This document shows, piece after piece, positions 34,293-45,584 of a stretch of DNA of 64,000 nucleotides. Source of the DNA: Hydrangea macrophylla. Its lineage: Eukaryota > Streptophyta > Magnoliopsida > Cornales > Hydrangeaceae. Made by a program: the position numbers and the translations under genes. The stretch spans positions 30,863,637 to 30,927,636 of the forward strand of contig CM066994.1 of assembly GCA_033977485.1 (NCBI GenBank). Direction: 5' to 3'. The notes under the pieces were generated by a model. That model had not been told where the DNA came from, made no database searches, and saw nothing but the letters and a program-made list of their open reading frames with translations. Numbering within the stretch: the stretch's first letter is position 1; every line of letters starts with the position of its first letter.

Positions 34293-34570
34293 CCCGGGAG
34301 GGTGTCACGCCCTCGGACCCACCCCTGTGAGTCTAGGCTACGTGGCACACTCAGAAAGACCTGATGACTGCAAATACAAAGTTAATCCAAGCCCTGACCT
34401 CGCTAAAGGGGTTCTGAAATTTTTTCCTTAAAATAATAAACAAATTACAAAATTGAAAACTAAATGAAAAGTGGCTTAAAACCCTTTAAACATTCTTTAA
34501 CCAACTTAGGAAAGGTGAAAATGGGGTTTAAAATGCATTTCCTAATCAAAATGGACCAAAAATGCCTTAG

Positions 34571-34752
34571 TCCGCCCGGGCGAGTACCCTAGCGGGCGAG
34601 ATTACGGAATCAAGAATTTCCTAGAACAAGAAGTCGCCCGGGCGTGCGAGAGGTTGCCCGAGCGGTCCACCGGCGGGTGGGATTCCAAGAGCAACCTGAC
34701 TTGAAAAACCAATTTTGGGCATGTCCGCTCAGGTGAGCCGCCCCAGCGACCA
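34571..34752. repeat. CGCCCGGGCG palindrome cluster
   Basis: Words such as CGCCCGGGCGAG, CGCCCGGGCG, GCCCGAGCGG, CCGCTCAGGTGAGC and CCCAGCGACC in 180 bp. The core CGCCCGGGCG is a perfect palindrome. It lies about 270-450 bp from the LTR 3' end, as in the first LTR of the window. Confidence 0.85.
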
Positions 34753-35796
34753 ACCTGAACTTTGGTTTTTCGCCCTGTCCTCCAGTTTTTAACCATTCCA
34801 AACCTGCACCAAACTTTACTCCAGCTCGTCAAACATGAAATAGAGCATTCCCAATATATCAAAACCACAATCATAAGCTTGGATTCAACCACGAATTTAC
34901 AAAAAACTCAAACTACAATGATCCAACCCTCAATATACATATTCACATGATCGTTCTTATAACAAACAACTAGCTAATGTTTCAACGAGCTAATTTACAT
35001 GTTCTTCCCAATTTACAATTTCTCAAAAGTACATAAACATAAAACCCATGTCTCGAGCTCCCGATAACGCTGAACTCATCGCTATTCACCATCCTTTCCC
35101 GAACCTGAAATGGATAACCATTTCATTTGTTTAAGCACGTCTGCCTAGTGAGCGAAATAATCAAAAACTCAAAGTAATCACGCATTTCAATTCACTCAAC
35201 GAATAACATGATCGCAGGCAAGCAATTTATGCTTCCACCGCTACCCGTAGGCAAGCACTTACGTTGATTCATGCCCGTACGCAATGAATCTCACTCTTTA
35301 TCCATGCAGGGTACCCACATAGGAAATTTGGGGCCTGTTCGCACCTAATACTCTCACACTTTCCCTTTTTCGCGGTGGAATTGTCTAATTGCCTCCATTG
35401 ATTCAATTAAGCACATAAACATGCTCATTTAACAACCAAACATCACACCATGCTTTAAGATTTAAAGTGGGATTATAACACTCACCTCTAAGAAATTCCC
35501 TCAAAACTCCTAAATTAAAGCCCAAATCCTAAGCTTCCAAGAACTAAACGTGCTCAAACGTAATCCTACACGCATGTATACAATTATAGCATCATGTATA
35601 TGGAGACCCCAAATTAGGGCTCCGAAATTATTGTAAGAAAACTCGACAAAATTGGTACTAGGTTGAAGTCCTCACATCCACGAGTCCAAATCCGGACTCG
35701 ATTTCGCGTTAGGACCTCAAAAAGCGTGTTTTTCGGTGAGGTTTTCTCTAAACTTCCATGGCCCCTCTCTCTCCTCTAACCCCTCACCTGTGTGCT

Positions 35797-35802
<6 letters not shown>

Positions 35803-35848
<46 letters not shown>
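35803..35848. repeat. (TG)n microsatellite
   Basis: About 23 TG units inside the Tekay-like LTR. Confidence 0.95.
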
Positions 35849-35850
<2 letters not shown>

Positions 35851-36340
35851 ATGAAGAAGAAGGAAGAAGGGCTGGAGTTTTATTCTTTTGTTCCTTTTCT
35901 TTTTGTTTTATTAGACTAGGATAAGTCACAACTCTTAGAAATTGCACGATGACCCCTATACTTTCAATACCTTTCTAAATGACCCCTAAGTCCCTAAAAA
36001 CTCCTAGAAACCACTCAAACCCAATAATAATCCATATAACACATCACATGATAAACACAGAAAATCATTAACATGTAATCGAATACTGTTTAAGCAAGAA
36101 ATTAAGTCAAACAACGTGATGCATGATATATTTCCGTCAATTCCTCATTTCTCGATCCACGTGTCCTCGACATATTCTCAATCTCATTTTCAGTGTCCCC
36201 GTACGAACACCTCACATACAATAGGCACGTTCCCCATTAACCACAACTCGTGTCCAACGACACTAATCACTTACATAATCGTCACATATGCATAATTAAA
36301 TGCAATTAATAGTAAACACGGGTAGGGATGTTACACCCAT

Positions 36341-37166
36341 TTTGGGGTTTAAGGTCATATATTTATCTTTACATATATATATATATATGTGTGTGTATAG
36401 GAGTATATCCGGAATAGAGTAGAGCTTAAATTCAGAGTTTTTGGGGCGAATTCTTGAGGTGAGTGACTTTAATTATGAAAATTTGGATGATTATATGTTT
36501 GGCTTCAATTGTAATGCTAATAACATGTTTAATTAGTTTAAACTTATGTTCTTAACTTGAATTATGAATCCATGGTGTAGAATCTTGTCAAATCGGCTAG
36601 TAAGACATGATTATGTGATTAATTGATGTGTTATGTGTTGGGATGGTGCCCTCAAACCAGTTTTTTTATGTAATGACATTGGATGATTATTATTGCGGTT
36701 TATGGATATTGATTTACATTTAATTATGTGGTGTTCATGAAATGAATAAGATCCTTAAATTTCATTGTAAGTAAATCATTTGCATAGTGCATGGGAGATA
36801 TGATTTACTACTCCTTGATATTTAGAACGGTCATAGTGGATGATGAGATTGGATACCTCATCAGGTTTACAATGTAATGTGATTTAACTTCTTCCATGGG
36901 ATGGAGTGATGAATCTCATTCATGGGAGCATGAGTCTCTTGGTTAATCATAGTAGTGCTAATGGTGCATTGACGGACCATGAGCCTTTCCTATGACACAA
37001 AAGACTGTCAACAGTCATAGGAACTCATTAACTTTATGGGATACGTGTTCTCAATCTTGAAACGATTATGGATGCAAGCTGTAGTTACTGTTTACTTTGA
37101 TGTGCCAATCAATGAGGTCTGTAAGATCAACACTTGGGTACATTGGGTAAACTTGGCTATGAGTGT
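36341..37166 (+). mobile_element. LTR-like fragment, gypsy type, left part
   Basis: CTTGAGGTGAGTGACTTTAA near 36452 and the following AT-rich text resemble the R/U5 part of Tekay-type LTRs. It is interrupted at 37167 by a DNA element and continues at 38422. No coding capacity. Class inferred from style rather than from a defined terminus. Confidence 0.4.
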
Positions 37167-38421
37167 TGGGAATAGGGTCGGTCCTGAGTATTTGGAGGCC
37201 CGGGACGAACTACCAAAAGGGAGGCCCCTATACATTTACATATAATTTTTTTTAAACACGTTGAAGTTCATTTTTGACAACTGTTTAAGATAAAATCGGA
37301 TTTTTTTATTACTAATAAGTGCTGTATCCAAGGAACTTTAGGATTGCCTACATACCAAGGAGGGGCTATACCTGACCCCAAGGATCAAGCACAATGTAGT
37401 TCTCCTAAACTACCCACCCTGGCCAAAGGCCTACAAATCATACCCTAACACTCCCCTTCCCAAAAAAGGCCAATGAACAAACGACCGGATAGTTTCACTT
37501 AAAGTGTATTCTTCTCGCATTTTTTGAAACAAAATCACTAATCAGAGTTGTATAATCAAGCTCCTCGACCATGCCCTTTTCAATCGATAACATGGCTAAT
37601 CCATTCAATCTTTCTTTGAACATAGTCGATCAAAGGTAAGATTTGATCAACTGTAACTTTGAAAAGCTTTTTTCTGTTTTTTGCTTTTTCTTTCTTTTTC
37701 ACATCCAGACAATGCAGCAATCAATCTCAAATCCCAAACAAAGTTAAGGAAAAATAGAACCTGATTAGCAAAAAAATTGAAATCACCCCTCTTTGACTTT
37801 ACTCTTTCTCATTTTCAAATATCAAGCTCCAACTTAAAAAATTGATTATCTGAAACAAAAAAAAAAATGTAAAATTCACAATAGAACAAAACAAATTAGG
37901 GCATATATATAATTGGATTGATCAAAAGTCATACCTTAACATATATCCTAAGGGCACATGTTAACAAAACCCTAAGGACACATATTAACAAAACCCTACA
38001 TAAAAAGATGTTGGAGATTTGGAATCTTAGAAAATACCAAATACAATCTTTATATTATTTATACTATTATTATATATTATATACATATATATCATATATG
38101 ATACTGATACCTCATGTGAGAGGAACTTGAGGAAGGGACGAGATTCCAAGAAGCATCAGCGGCTCAGCCACATGAGGGGCCTCAAATTCCCAAAGCAGCC
38201 AGACCTTATTTTGTTCTATTATATATATATATATATATACCATGTGGACCGACTGAATGGGCTGATGCTTATGCTTATGCAGCTTATCTAGACTAATCTA
38301 GTAGTAGAATAGATATATATATATATATGTATATGTAGGTAAATATTTTGGCCCTCAAAATTTTAACTTTTTTTTTTGTGGCCCAGGGCACTTGCCCCAC
38401 TGGCCCCCCCATTGGGCCGAC
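37167..38421. mobile_element. Non-autonomous DNA transposon with GGGTCGG ends
   Basis: The left end GGGTCGGTCCTGAG and right end GGGCCGACCCTG are inverted, and GTTGGGAATA is present directly on both sides, a 9-10 bp target duplication. The subterminal parts repeat GGCCC/GGGCC words. TA-rich runs lie at 38040-38110 and 38218-38240. No transposase is seen. The duplication length leaves hAT and MULE both open. Confidence 0.7.
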
Positions 38422-38897
38422 CCTGGTTGGGAATATATATTGTCAAGATAGAATATACCCTCTGTAAAAGGAGTAAGCATTCCCATGGGAAAATCACCGG
38501 GTGTGGACATCGCTTTTTTTTCTTTTTGTCCACATAATCCGGAGGCTCCCCCCCTTTCATGCCCTCTTCGGGGTTTTCCTCTGTAAAAAAGGGGTTTTAA
38601 AATAAAAAGGAGAGTCACCACTTAAGTTATTTATCCGGAAAACAAAAGAAATCTTTTTGTATTTACGGAAAACTGATCTTTTTCGAAATCAAAGAAAATG
38701 AGGTACGGGGATTATGGAATGAAAGGGGAAGGAGCCCTGAATGGACTAAAACACCCCCTTTCATTCTATCTCGCGATAGGCCTCTAGTCAACACCCTCAC
38801 GACTGAATTTATATTTTACACATGTCCCCACGTAATACATAGTATATACATACATATCATAAGCATGTTGGAAAGGGCGCAAAATTACTAAAAAAAA
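38422..38897. other. Gene-free spacer, partly continuation of the interrupted LTR-like fragment
   Basis: TTGGGAATATATATTGTC continues the pre-insertion sequence. Further right GAGTCACCACTTAAGTTATT recalls LTR-linked repeats, but I cannot assign it. Confidence 0.4.
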
Positions 38898-39075
38898 GAG
38901 TAATGCTATGCTTTCCAAAAAAATTTTCCTAAAAAGTGTTTCCCAACACATGTGGCAGTGGGACCCTCTTCAATAATGGTAGGACCACTTCAACATCAAC
39001 TAATCAAATCAACTGGGCCCACTGCCACGTGTTGGGAAATACTTTTGGGAAAATTTTTTGGGAAGCATAGCACAC
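38898..39075. mobile_element. MITE with GAGTAATGCTATGC end
   Basis: The left end GAGTAATGCTATGCTTTCC and right arm GGGAAGCATAGCA are inverted, and GTGGCAGTGGGACC pairs with GGGCCCACTGCCAC in the arms. The right terminus has decayed after AGCAC, so the duplication cannot be read. Arms are similar in words to the MITE at 56056-56237. Confidence 0.75.
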
Positions 39076-39089
39076 GGATGCTCATGCAT

Positions 39090-39131
<42 letters not shown>
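39090..39131. repeat. (GA)n microsatellite
   Basis: About 20 GA units. Confidence 0.95.
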
Positions 39132-39133
<2 letters not shown>

Positions 39134-39711
39134 CTTACAGTGGGCCGATCCTGCCCGGGATCAAATGCAAGGAAAAGAAACGTGTCATGATGAGTTAAAA
39201 GGAAATGAGAGATACATAGAGTGATTAGGCTCATGCGGAGCCGCAAATGATCAATATGATATGCACATGCAAGACAATTCTAGATAAGGGTCTCTAATCA
39301 AGTAGCACAGAGACAATTAACCCTAATCTAGAGGTGTCGTCGGCAAAAAGTCATCGAAATACAAAGATAAATGAAAAGATGACGGATGAAGGTACTCGAA
39401 GGATGTACCTTGGGGGTGCGCTACAAAACAAGAGTTAGTCCACATGAATACACAATAAGATATTCTTATAAAATCACAACTTAGCCCTAAATGATATTCA
39501 TGGTTTCGGGTCGTCCTTCATTAGGGAAGTCGAAACGGCTTAACACGGAAGCTATGGCACTTCAACGAGAAGGCCAAAAGAGGCCTTAACCCGGAGGCGA
39601 CATAACCTCAATGTGTTTAGATGACATGACCTCAACGTAATTCAGGACAACCCTCCACATGAACATAGCAATCACAAATCATTGATAATCTAACATTCGA
39701 AGACCCTAAAC
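39132..39711. other. Gene-free spacer
   Basis: No ORF with a domain. Unassigned intergenic DNA with LTR-internal-like wording (GGAGGCGACATAACC). Confidence 0.45.
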
Positions 39712-40463
39712 CTAAGAAGCACTAGTGCGGCAGATTTGGTGGAGCACGTGCACTGAGTGCGTATGGAGTGCGGATGCGGCTTTAGTGCGCCTTTAGTGCG
39801 AATGGACTCCATTTGAGTTCTTTGCCATTTTTAAGTGCGGCCAGAGTGCGCCAGATTCAAGGAAAATGAAATAAAAAATAAAAAATAAAATGAAGAAAGG
39901 CAGAAGAAAAACCAGGTATCTTCTTCGATTATGATTCTTCTTCTTCTTCTTCGTCTTCTTCGATTCTTCATCTTCTTCTTCGATTCTTCTTCTTCCACTT
40001 CTTTGTCTTTTGCTTCTTCGATTCTTCTTCTTCTTCTTTGTCTTCTTCTTCTACGATTCTTCTTCTTCTTCTCCTTCTTCGTCTGTGATTTCCTCTCTCT
40101 CTCTCTCTACGCGTAACGTGAAATTGAAAATGGCCCAAAAGGTCCAAGCCCTAGATTCACTTATAAAACTTTAGTTTTCTTTTTAAATCCTTTCCTTATT
40201 ATATTTAGACTTTAGCCCTGTTTAATTTCCTAAATATTTATACTTTAGCCACAGATATTTTAAATGTGTATATTATTAAATTTGAAAATATAGTGGTAAA
40301 ATAGTTTGTATATACTACTATATAAATGTTATATAAAATATATTTTTAATATTTACATAAGTACCCCTGCCGCACGCGCACTGGTGATTTTGGGGAAATT
40401 GCCGAACTCTCCGCACTCGCGTCCCTGTCCTCGCGTCCCCGCATCCGCACTGGTGCTTCCTAG
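39712..40463. mobile_element. hAT-like element, GTGCGG-rich (752 bp)
   Basis: Ends CTAAGAAGCACTAGTGCGG and, inverted, CTAGGAAGCACCAGTGCGG are flanked by a perfect 8-bp duplication CCCTAAAC (39704-39711 and 40464-40471), as hAT elements make. Subterminal regions hold many AGTGCG/CGCACT words. A TTC tract lies inside (39930-40080). No transposase. The first ten bases resemble those of the GTGTCC-rich family (CTATGAAGCA). Confidence 0.85.
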
Positions 40464-40471
40464 CCCTAAAC

Positions 40472-42540
40472 TAAAGATAAATACATCAGGACAATTGATG
40501 ATACATGAACGATGATTTGATCTTCTAATCTGTGTCCATATTCTCCCAAAACCATTCTAAATCCATGAAAAGAGCCTTAAGGCCTTATGAATTCAGTTGG
40601 ATCCTTCTTTGAGATGTTCTACCCAAAACAGAGCAGTGAAAAATGAAATTCCATAGTAGCAGGTTTAGTTTGAAAATTTCTATAATGCATGTTTTCATCC
40701 ATGGTTTGATCTGGATGAAATTCATACACAAGGTGTTAAAATGAATCTAGTTTCCAAATCAAGAAGAAAATCCAAGATCACATGGCCAGATCTCAAGGAA
40801 TCAGGCTTGGATCAGACATCATTCAGATTAAAATAACTGTCTGTCCACTGATTTTGTAAATTATGGTAAAAATAGCAAAAAATTTCAATACACTCCAAAT
40901 TCCTCCCAGAATAAATCTAAGACATTATGGTTTATGAGAAAATTTATTAGGAGGTCCAAATAATTGATCTACCTTCTGATCCAACCAGTTTAAGGTGAGT
41001 GCACTGTTCTGAAAATTCTGATAGAGAGTTGATGGTTTGGAGAATCCATGATCCAACCATGTTAACATGATAACTGAGGTAAAACAAAAAATGCACTGGT
41101 GGATTTATGTGTTAGGAACAACCTCCAAGTGGTTTCACCTCAATCAAACGGATCATGAATGTATGAAAATTCCTTGATCAAAATCCGACAGAGGATTTAC
41201 TGAACCGAATGAAAATTGAACAAAACTACATACATATATCCAATTTACTCAAAATCCTATGAAGGATCAAAGTCAAATGGAAACACACTCATCTAGTCAT
41301 ACTTTGCAAGCCTTGGAGGTCCTGGATCTAAAGTGTGTGGGGGGGAAGTAGATGAGATTTGAGAAACATTACGGTGTACATTGGCGATCCATACCTCTTT
41401 GACAAGCATTTCTTCATAGATTGTTGTGTGAATGATAGGAAAATAGTTGAGAATAATGAAGATCAACGAATGAAGTGGAGGATTACATACAAAATCAACT
41501 AGTTTATACTTAATTCCTCTCACAAATGGATGACCCTTGAGGATTAAGGACTCAAACCTCATAGAACTTAATGAAGCATAACAAACTTCATAAGCGCTCT
41601 TGATTGCAATTTATATTTTCTTTCTCTATAAATATTTCCCCTAAATCAATGTAGTTTCATATAACTTCTAGATATCGTGTAATACATTTTTTCTAGTGTG
41701 AATCTAGGAGACTATGCGTTTTTATTGAGTTTTGCTTGATTAAACTTCTAGCCCTAACTTCCTATGTGAGGAATCCATGTGCCTATGTGTTTATGTGAGA
41801 TATTGGTGCTCTTATGTGTTTAGTTGGAATATTAAAGGATGTCTGAGCTTTGATAGTAGCCTTGCTAGAATATGTGTCGAGAACTTCGTGATTTCTTAAC
41901 TATGCTTGATTTCAAGGGAATTGATATAATTTTGATACGATTAACTCTTGTGTTTAACATTCATGGCCATATACATGTACACGAAAACCGAACACGAAAA
42001 TATTTTGGGTGAAAGACAAATGTGTGGGGCTTTCAATTTCAAAGAAGGAAGATCTCCATGTGTGGGGCTTTTGGATTTTGTAAATGAGAAAATCTCCTTG
42101 GGAGAATTTAGTGTGGTGTGTAAATAATTCCAGCTTTGGGTGTGAATATGAGATGGATCCACTAGGAATATGAATAGCGGTCTTGCAAACCGAGGAGACG
42201 TAAGTTAAAAGCTCGGATGAGGTGGTTCCAAGTTCCCCATCAAGTGGCGTGCCATAGTTCGGTTAATGTGTTGAGAGTGAGTGTTCAAATTAGTTCAAAA
42301 GATTTTTAGTCTGTAGTCGACATGCCATGCATTGCCTCGGAAAATTCACCATTTGCATTCATTGCACTCACTTATGTAATACTATACCATAACTATTAGA
42401 TACATGAAGCTACATGCCATCGTGCTTATGGAACTATAAAACTCCTGTTTCAGGTGAAATTGTTTAGGGCAAGCGTTAGAATTTCTCGATACGTGGCTGA
42501 CTAGCGTTGAATATTACATATTTTAAGCTCAAATATCCTA
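40472..42540. other. Gene-free intergenic DNA
   Basis: No ORF over 90 codons, no recognised domain and no repeat defined. AT-rich with a short G run near 41339. Confidence 0.5.
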
Positions 42541-43790
42541 AAATATTCATATTTTTCCCCTGAATTCCCTAGACTTGCACGCCTTTTCATGCTATTAGGT
42601 TTTTATGATGTTATTAATTAAACATGGTTATATGTGTGATTTTATAGGTTTTAAAGTTTTTCGAAGAAGTGACAGAGAACAAAGCTTAGAAGATACAAGA
42701 ATGCAAAGGAGGAAGAACAATGGAAGCTGTTATGTCCACCCGGTTGTGTGAAATGCAACAGGTTGGAAGTGCTGCAATCGGTTGGGGGTTCTGTTGCGCG
42801 ATAGTTACTTTAGATTAGGGTTAGCTCTTGTGTAATCAAACATATGCGATTATGAACATAAGAAAACATCATTAGAATTACAGCAGCTTAGGGGAGAGCT
42901 CATAGGGCCTCTCTCTTACCCTAGTTTCTTCAAGGATTCATGTTTTCAATGTTGGATGTGATTTCTTTCATGTTTAGATTTAGTTTCAGCTTTTCAGGTA
43001 GATTATGCTTGTTTTATGCTTGTTGGATTAGTTCTAAATATGTTACGCTAGTTTCAGTCATAGGGTTATGCGATGAAGCACTAAAAACACCGATTTTCAT
43101 GCATACTCTTAACCGGACAGCCTATGCAATTTAACTTTCTCTTCAGATTAAGTCTAGATTTGTGGAATAATTTTCACTGTACTACTACGTTTCGATTCAT
43201 CTCAAGCTTAAGTCTTGAAACCTATTTTAACACTCAACTATCATATAATTGAATTTGTGAGCATATTTTGATTATTTGAAGTAGTGTTTCGAATCTGCCC
43301 GGAATTAATTAATTGGATTGTAGACGCTGTTTCACCTCGATTATCACATATTAGGTGTCAGAATTACCTCCGCATGACATACCTCTGAATAGACAATTGT
43401 TGAATTGTTATAAGGTAGACATATCTTTCTTTAAGCATGAGAAATGGTGGAGTTAGTTTAACCAGTTTTCCTTATTTAAATCAATTCTAGTTAGTTTCCA
43501 ATCTTAAATTTCTTAAATCAATAGGTGAACTTAAATGCTTTCATTAGTTAGTTTAATATCATAAATCAATTTAATTTAAGAGCTTAGCTTATCAATCAAA
43601 TCTCAAACTTTAATTTTATTTTCCTTTCTTTTAGGAATTAAATTAGTCATTTCCCCAATCTATCATTCCCTGTGGGATCGACTTGCTCTTACAAGTTTAT
43701 TGTTTGCACGATCACCTACACTTGAGTATTGCACAAGAGCCCACATAATTTTATTCGTATATGTTTGAAGATCCCCTTGAGAAGATGTTA
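42541..43790 (+). mobile_element. Possible degenerate gypsy LTR
   Basis: TTCCCTGTGGGATCGACTTG near 43667 resembles the ...CTGTGGGTTCGAC... phrase near the 3' end of the Athila-like LTRs. CTTACCCTAGTTTCTTCAAGG around 42916 recalls their leader. Termini and target duplication could not be fixed, so the limits are approximate. Confidence 0.35.
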
Positions 43791-44103
43791 TAATTTGGGA
43801 GAAAACGTTTTCGACTACATAGAACATGATTCAAGTTTGTAACCTGATTTTCTTTTGTATTGGGTTTAGGCAAATTTTTAGCCATTGTTCTAGACTAGTT
43901 CACGATTCGAAGTTTGATGTACTAGAGTTATATTCGAGGATCGAAGTCTCTGTTGTCTATGTAATCATACTGTAGAACTCTTAGTTCGTATTCGGACACA
44001 TGTTAGTTCTCGTTTTGAGAATTGTAAACTCATGTTTCAAAATGGGCCAGCGATATCTTGAAATTTCAAACTTTCAAAACTCATCGTAATAGAGGTTGGG
44101 GTC

Positions 44104-44378
44104 AGTCTACAATACACCCCCTAAAAAAGGGTGTATGTCAACCCCTTCAGTTGTTATGAGAAATGTGGTTCTGTTATGACCAAGTTATGACCACAATAAT
44201 TTCAGTTGGTGTAGTTATGACCCAACTATGAGAAATGTGATTACCGGAAGAACTAGTCAAATTTTAGTAGTTTTTTTTTTATTCTTAATTTTTGATGTGG
44301 CACTGATGTGGCAGATTTTGGGCCACATATTTGGGGGTTGACATCAACCCCTTTTGCAGGAGGTGTATCCAAGATTTT
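44104..44378. mobile_element. MITE-like element with TACACC ends
   Basis: Left TACACCCCCTAAAAAAGG...GTCAACCCC and right GTTGACATCAACCCC...AGGAGGTGTA are inverted over about 40 bp. The inside has no coding capacity. No clear target duplication. Confidence 0.5.
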
Positions 44379-44427
44379 CCCCTTTGAATGATGTTCATCA
44401 TTGTGGAATCCCCATTCTTGTTCAAGG

Positions 44428-44717
44428 CAAATGCGAGAGAACCCTCCGACTGATCCAAAGGGACCAGACGACCGGTCAAAAGTTACAAAGTCACAAATCT
44501 GGATTGCAAAGTCGAATGTACCCCATTCTTGTTCTCGAATGTTTGAACCAATAATAAGGATGTTATCAATGTTGTAAAATTTGAGAAATTCTATACATGT
44601 AAATTTTGATGAACTTCTAAAATCAGGGCAAATGTGAGAGAACCCTCCGACTGATCCAAAGGGACCAGACGAAAGGTACACAATAACAAATCTGGGTTGC
44701 AAAGTCGAATGTAACCC
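44428..44717. repeat. About 90-bp direct repeat, two copies
   Basis: GAGAGAACCCTCCGACTGATC and following text occurs at 44433 and 44636. Both copies end TTGCAAAGTCGAATGTA. The copies are about 203 bp apart. Confidence 0.8.
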
Positions 44718-44809
44718 TTAGAACAGTCAAAAAGTACACCTGTAACTTGTTTTGAACTAATTTCTTTAAAAAAAAATTCGATGGTCCTTCAGAGTATGAT
44801 TACTCTATT

Positions 44810-45012
44810 TTGGAAAAAGTACCTCTTCGGTTAGAGAGCATTTTTGCTCACCCAAAAAGTAGTTCACCAATGCTCACCCAAGTCTCCCATTGGTCAGTGC
44901 AGTAAGACCCAAGATTAAACACCATTAATTAAATCCTGAGTTCCACTGCATTAACCAATGGGAGATTTGAGTGAACATTGGTGAACCAAAAATTGGATGA
45001 GCAAAAATATTT
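44810..45012. mobile_element. MITE with TTTTTGCTCA ends
   Basis: TTTTTGCTCACCC at the left and GATGAGCAAAAATA at the right are inverted, with paired arms (CACCAATG and CATTGGTG; TCTCCCATTGG and CCAATGGGAGA). Hairpin of about 190 bp. Unlike the GAGTAATG group. Confidence 0.7.
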
Positions 45013-45190
45013 TCCTTCGGCTATTCAATAAACCGTTCCTAGACATGCTTGAAAACTATCATTTTTGTACCAAGTTTTCAACGCTCTTTAAATTTGTATG
45101 TTTAAACCTTTGCTTTCAAAAGAGTTTTAAAAGTAGATGATTTTCCCTTGTCCTATTCTTTACAAAAAAATTTATTGCATACGTTTATTA

Positions 45191-45213
45191 CAAAAAAAAA
45201 AAAAAAAAAAAAA
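45191..45213. repeat. Poly-A run
   Basis: An A run of about 23 bases between the MITE and the F-box gene 3' end. Confidence 0.9.
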
Positions 45214-45584
45214 GCTTCAATTTTGTACCAAATGAATCATTATTAAAAATCTCGAACCCGACAATATAAATTTAATTGAACCAAAGCTTTACCCCATAAA
45301 ATATCAAAATATGCAGCGTTGGGCGATTTAACTTTCAATTACATTACCACACAGAAAATAAATTTATTAAAAAAGGAAGGCAGCTATAAATAAGGTCCTA
45401 CACATCCTGACACAATATCATGGATAATAACAAATGTATAGTAACCTCCTAGTTGCCCACACAGAGCTTTACAGTGCTCGTGCACACCAGAAACTGCTCA
45501 CAGAGATCGTAAAACTAAATTATTAAGATAACCATCAACCCACCACCGCTTGCTTGCTTGCTTACACTCTTGTTGATAGATACT

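Larger units (their letters stand above)
34303..36335 (-). mobile_element. 5' LTR of the Tekay/Del-like element
   Basis: On the minus strand it starts TGTAACATCCC at 36335 and ends GAGGGCGTGACA at 34303, 2.03 kb. It carries a TG tract (35803-35848) and a GC-palindrome cluster at 34571-34752. The primer site adjoins it at 34281-34292 and gag starts at 34113. No matching 3' LTR is in the window. Confidence 0.85.

Noticed and set aside
35717..35947. ORFs with Thr-His or Cys-Val repeats
   Set aside because: Read-outs of the TG tract in the Tekay-like LTR.
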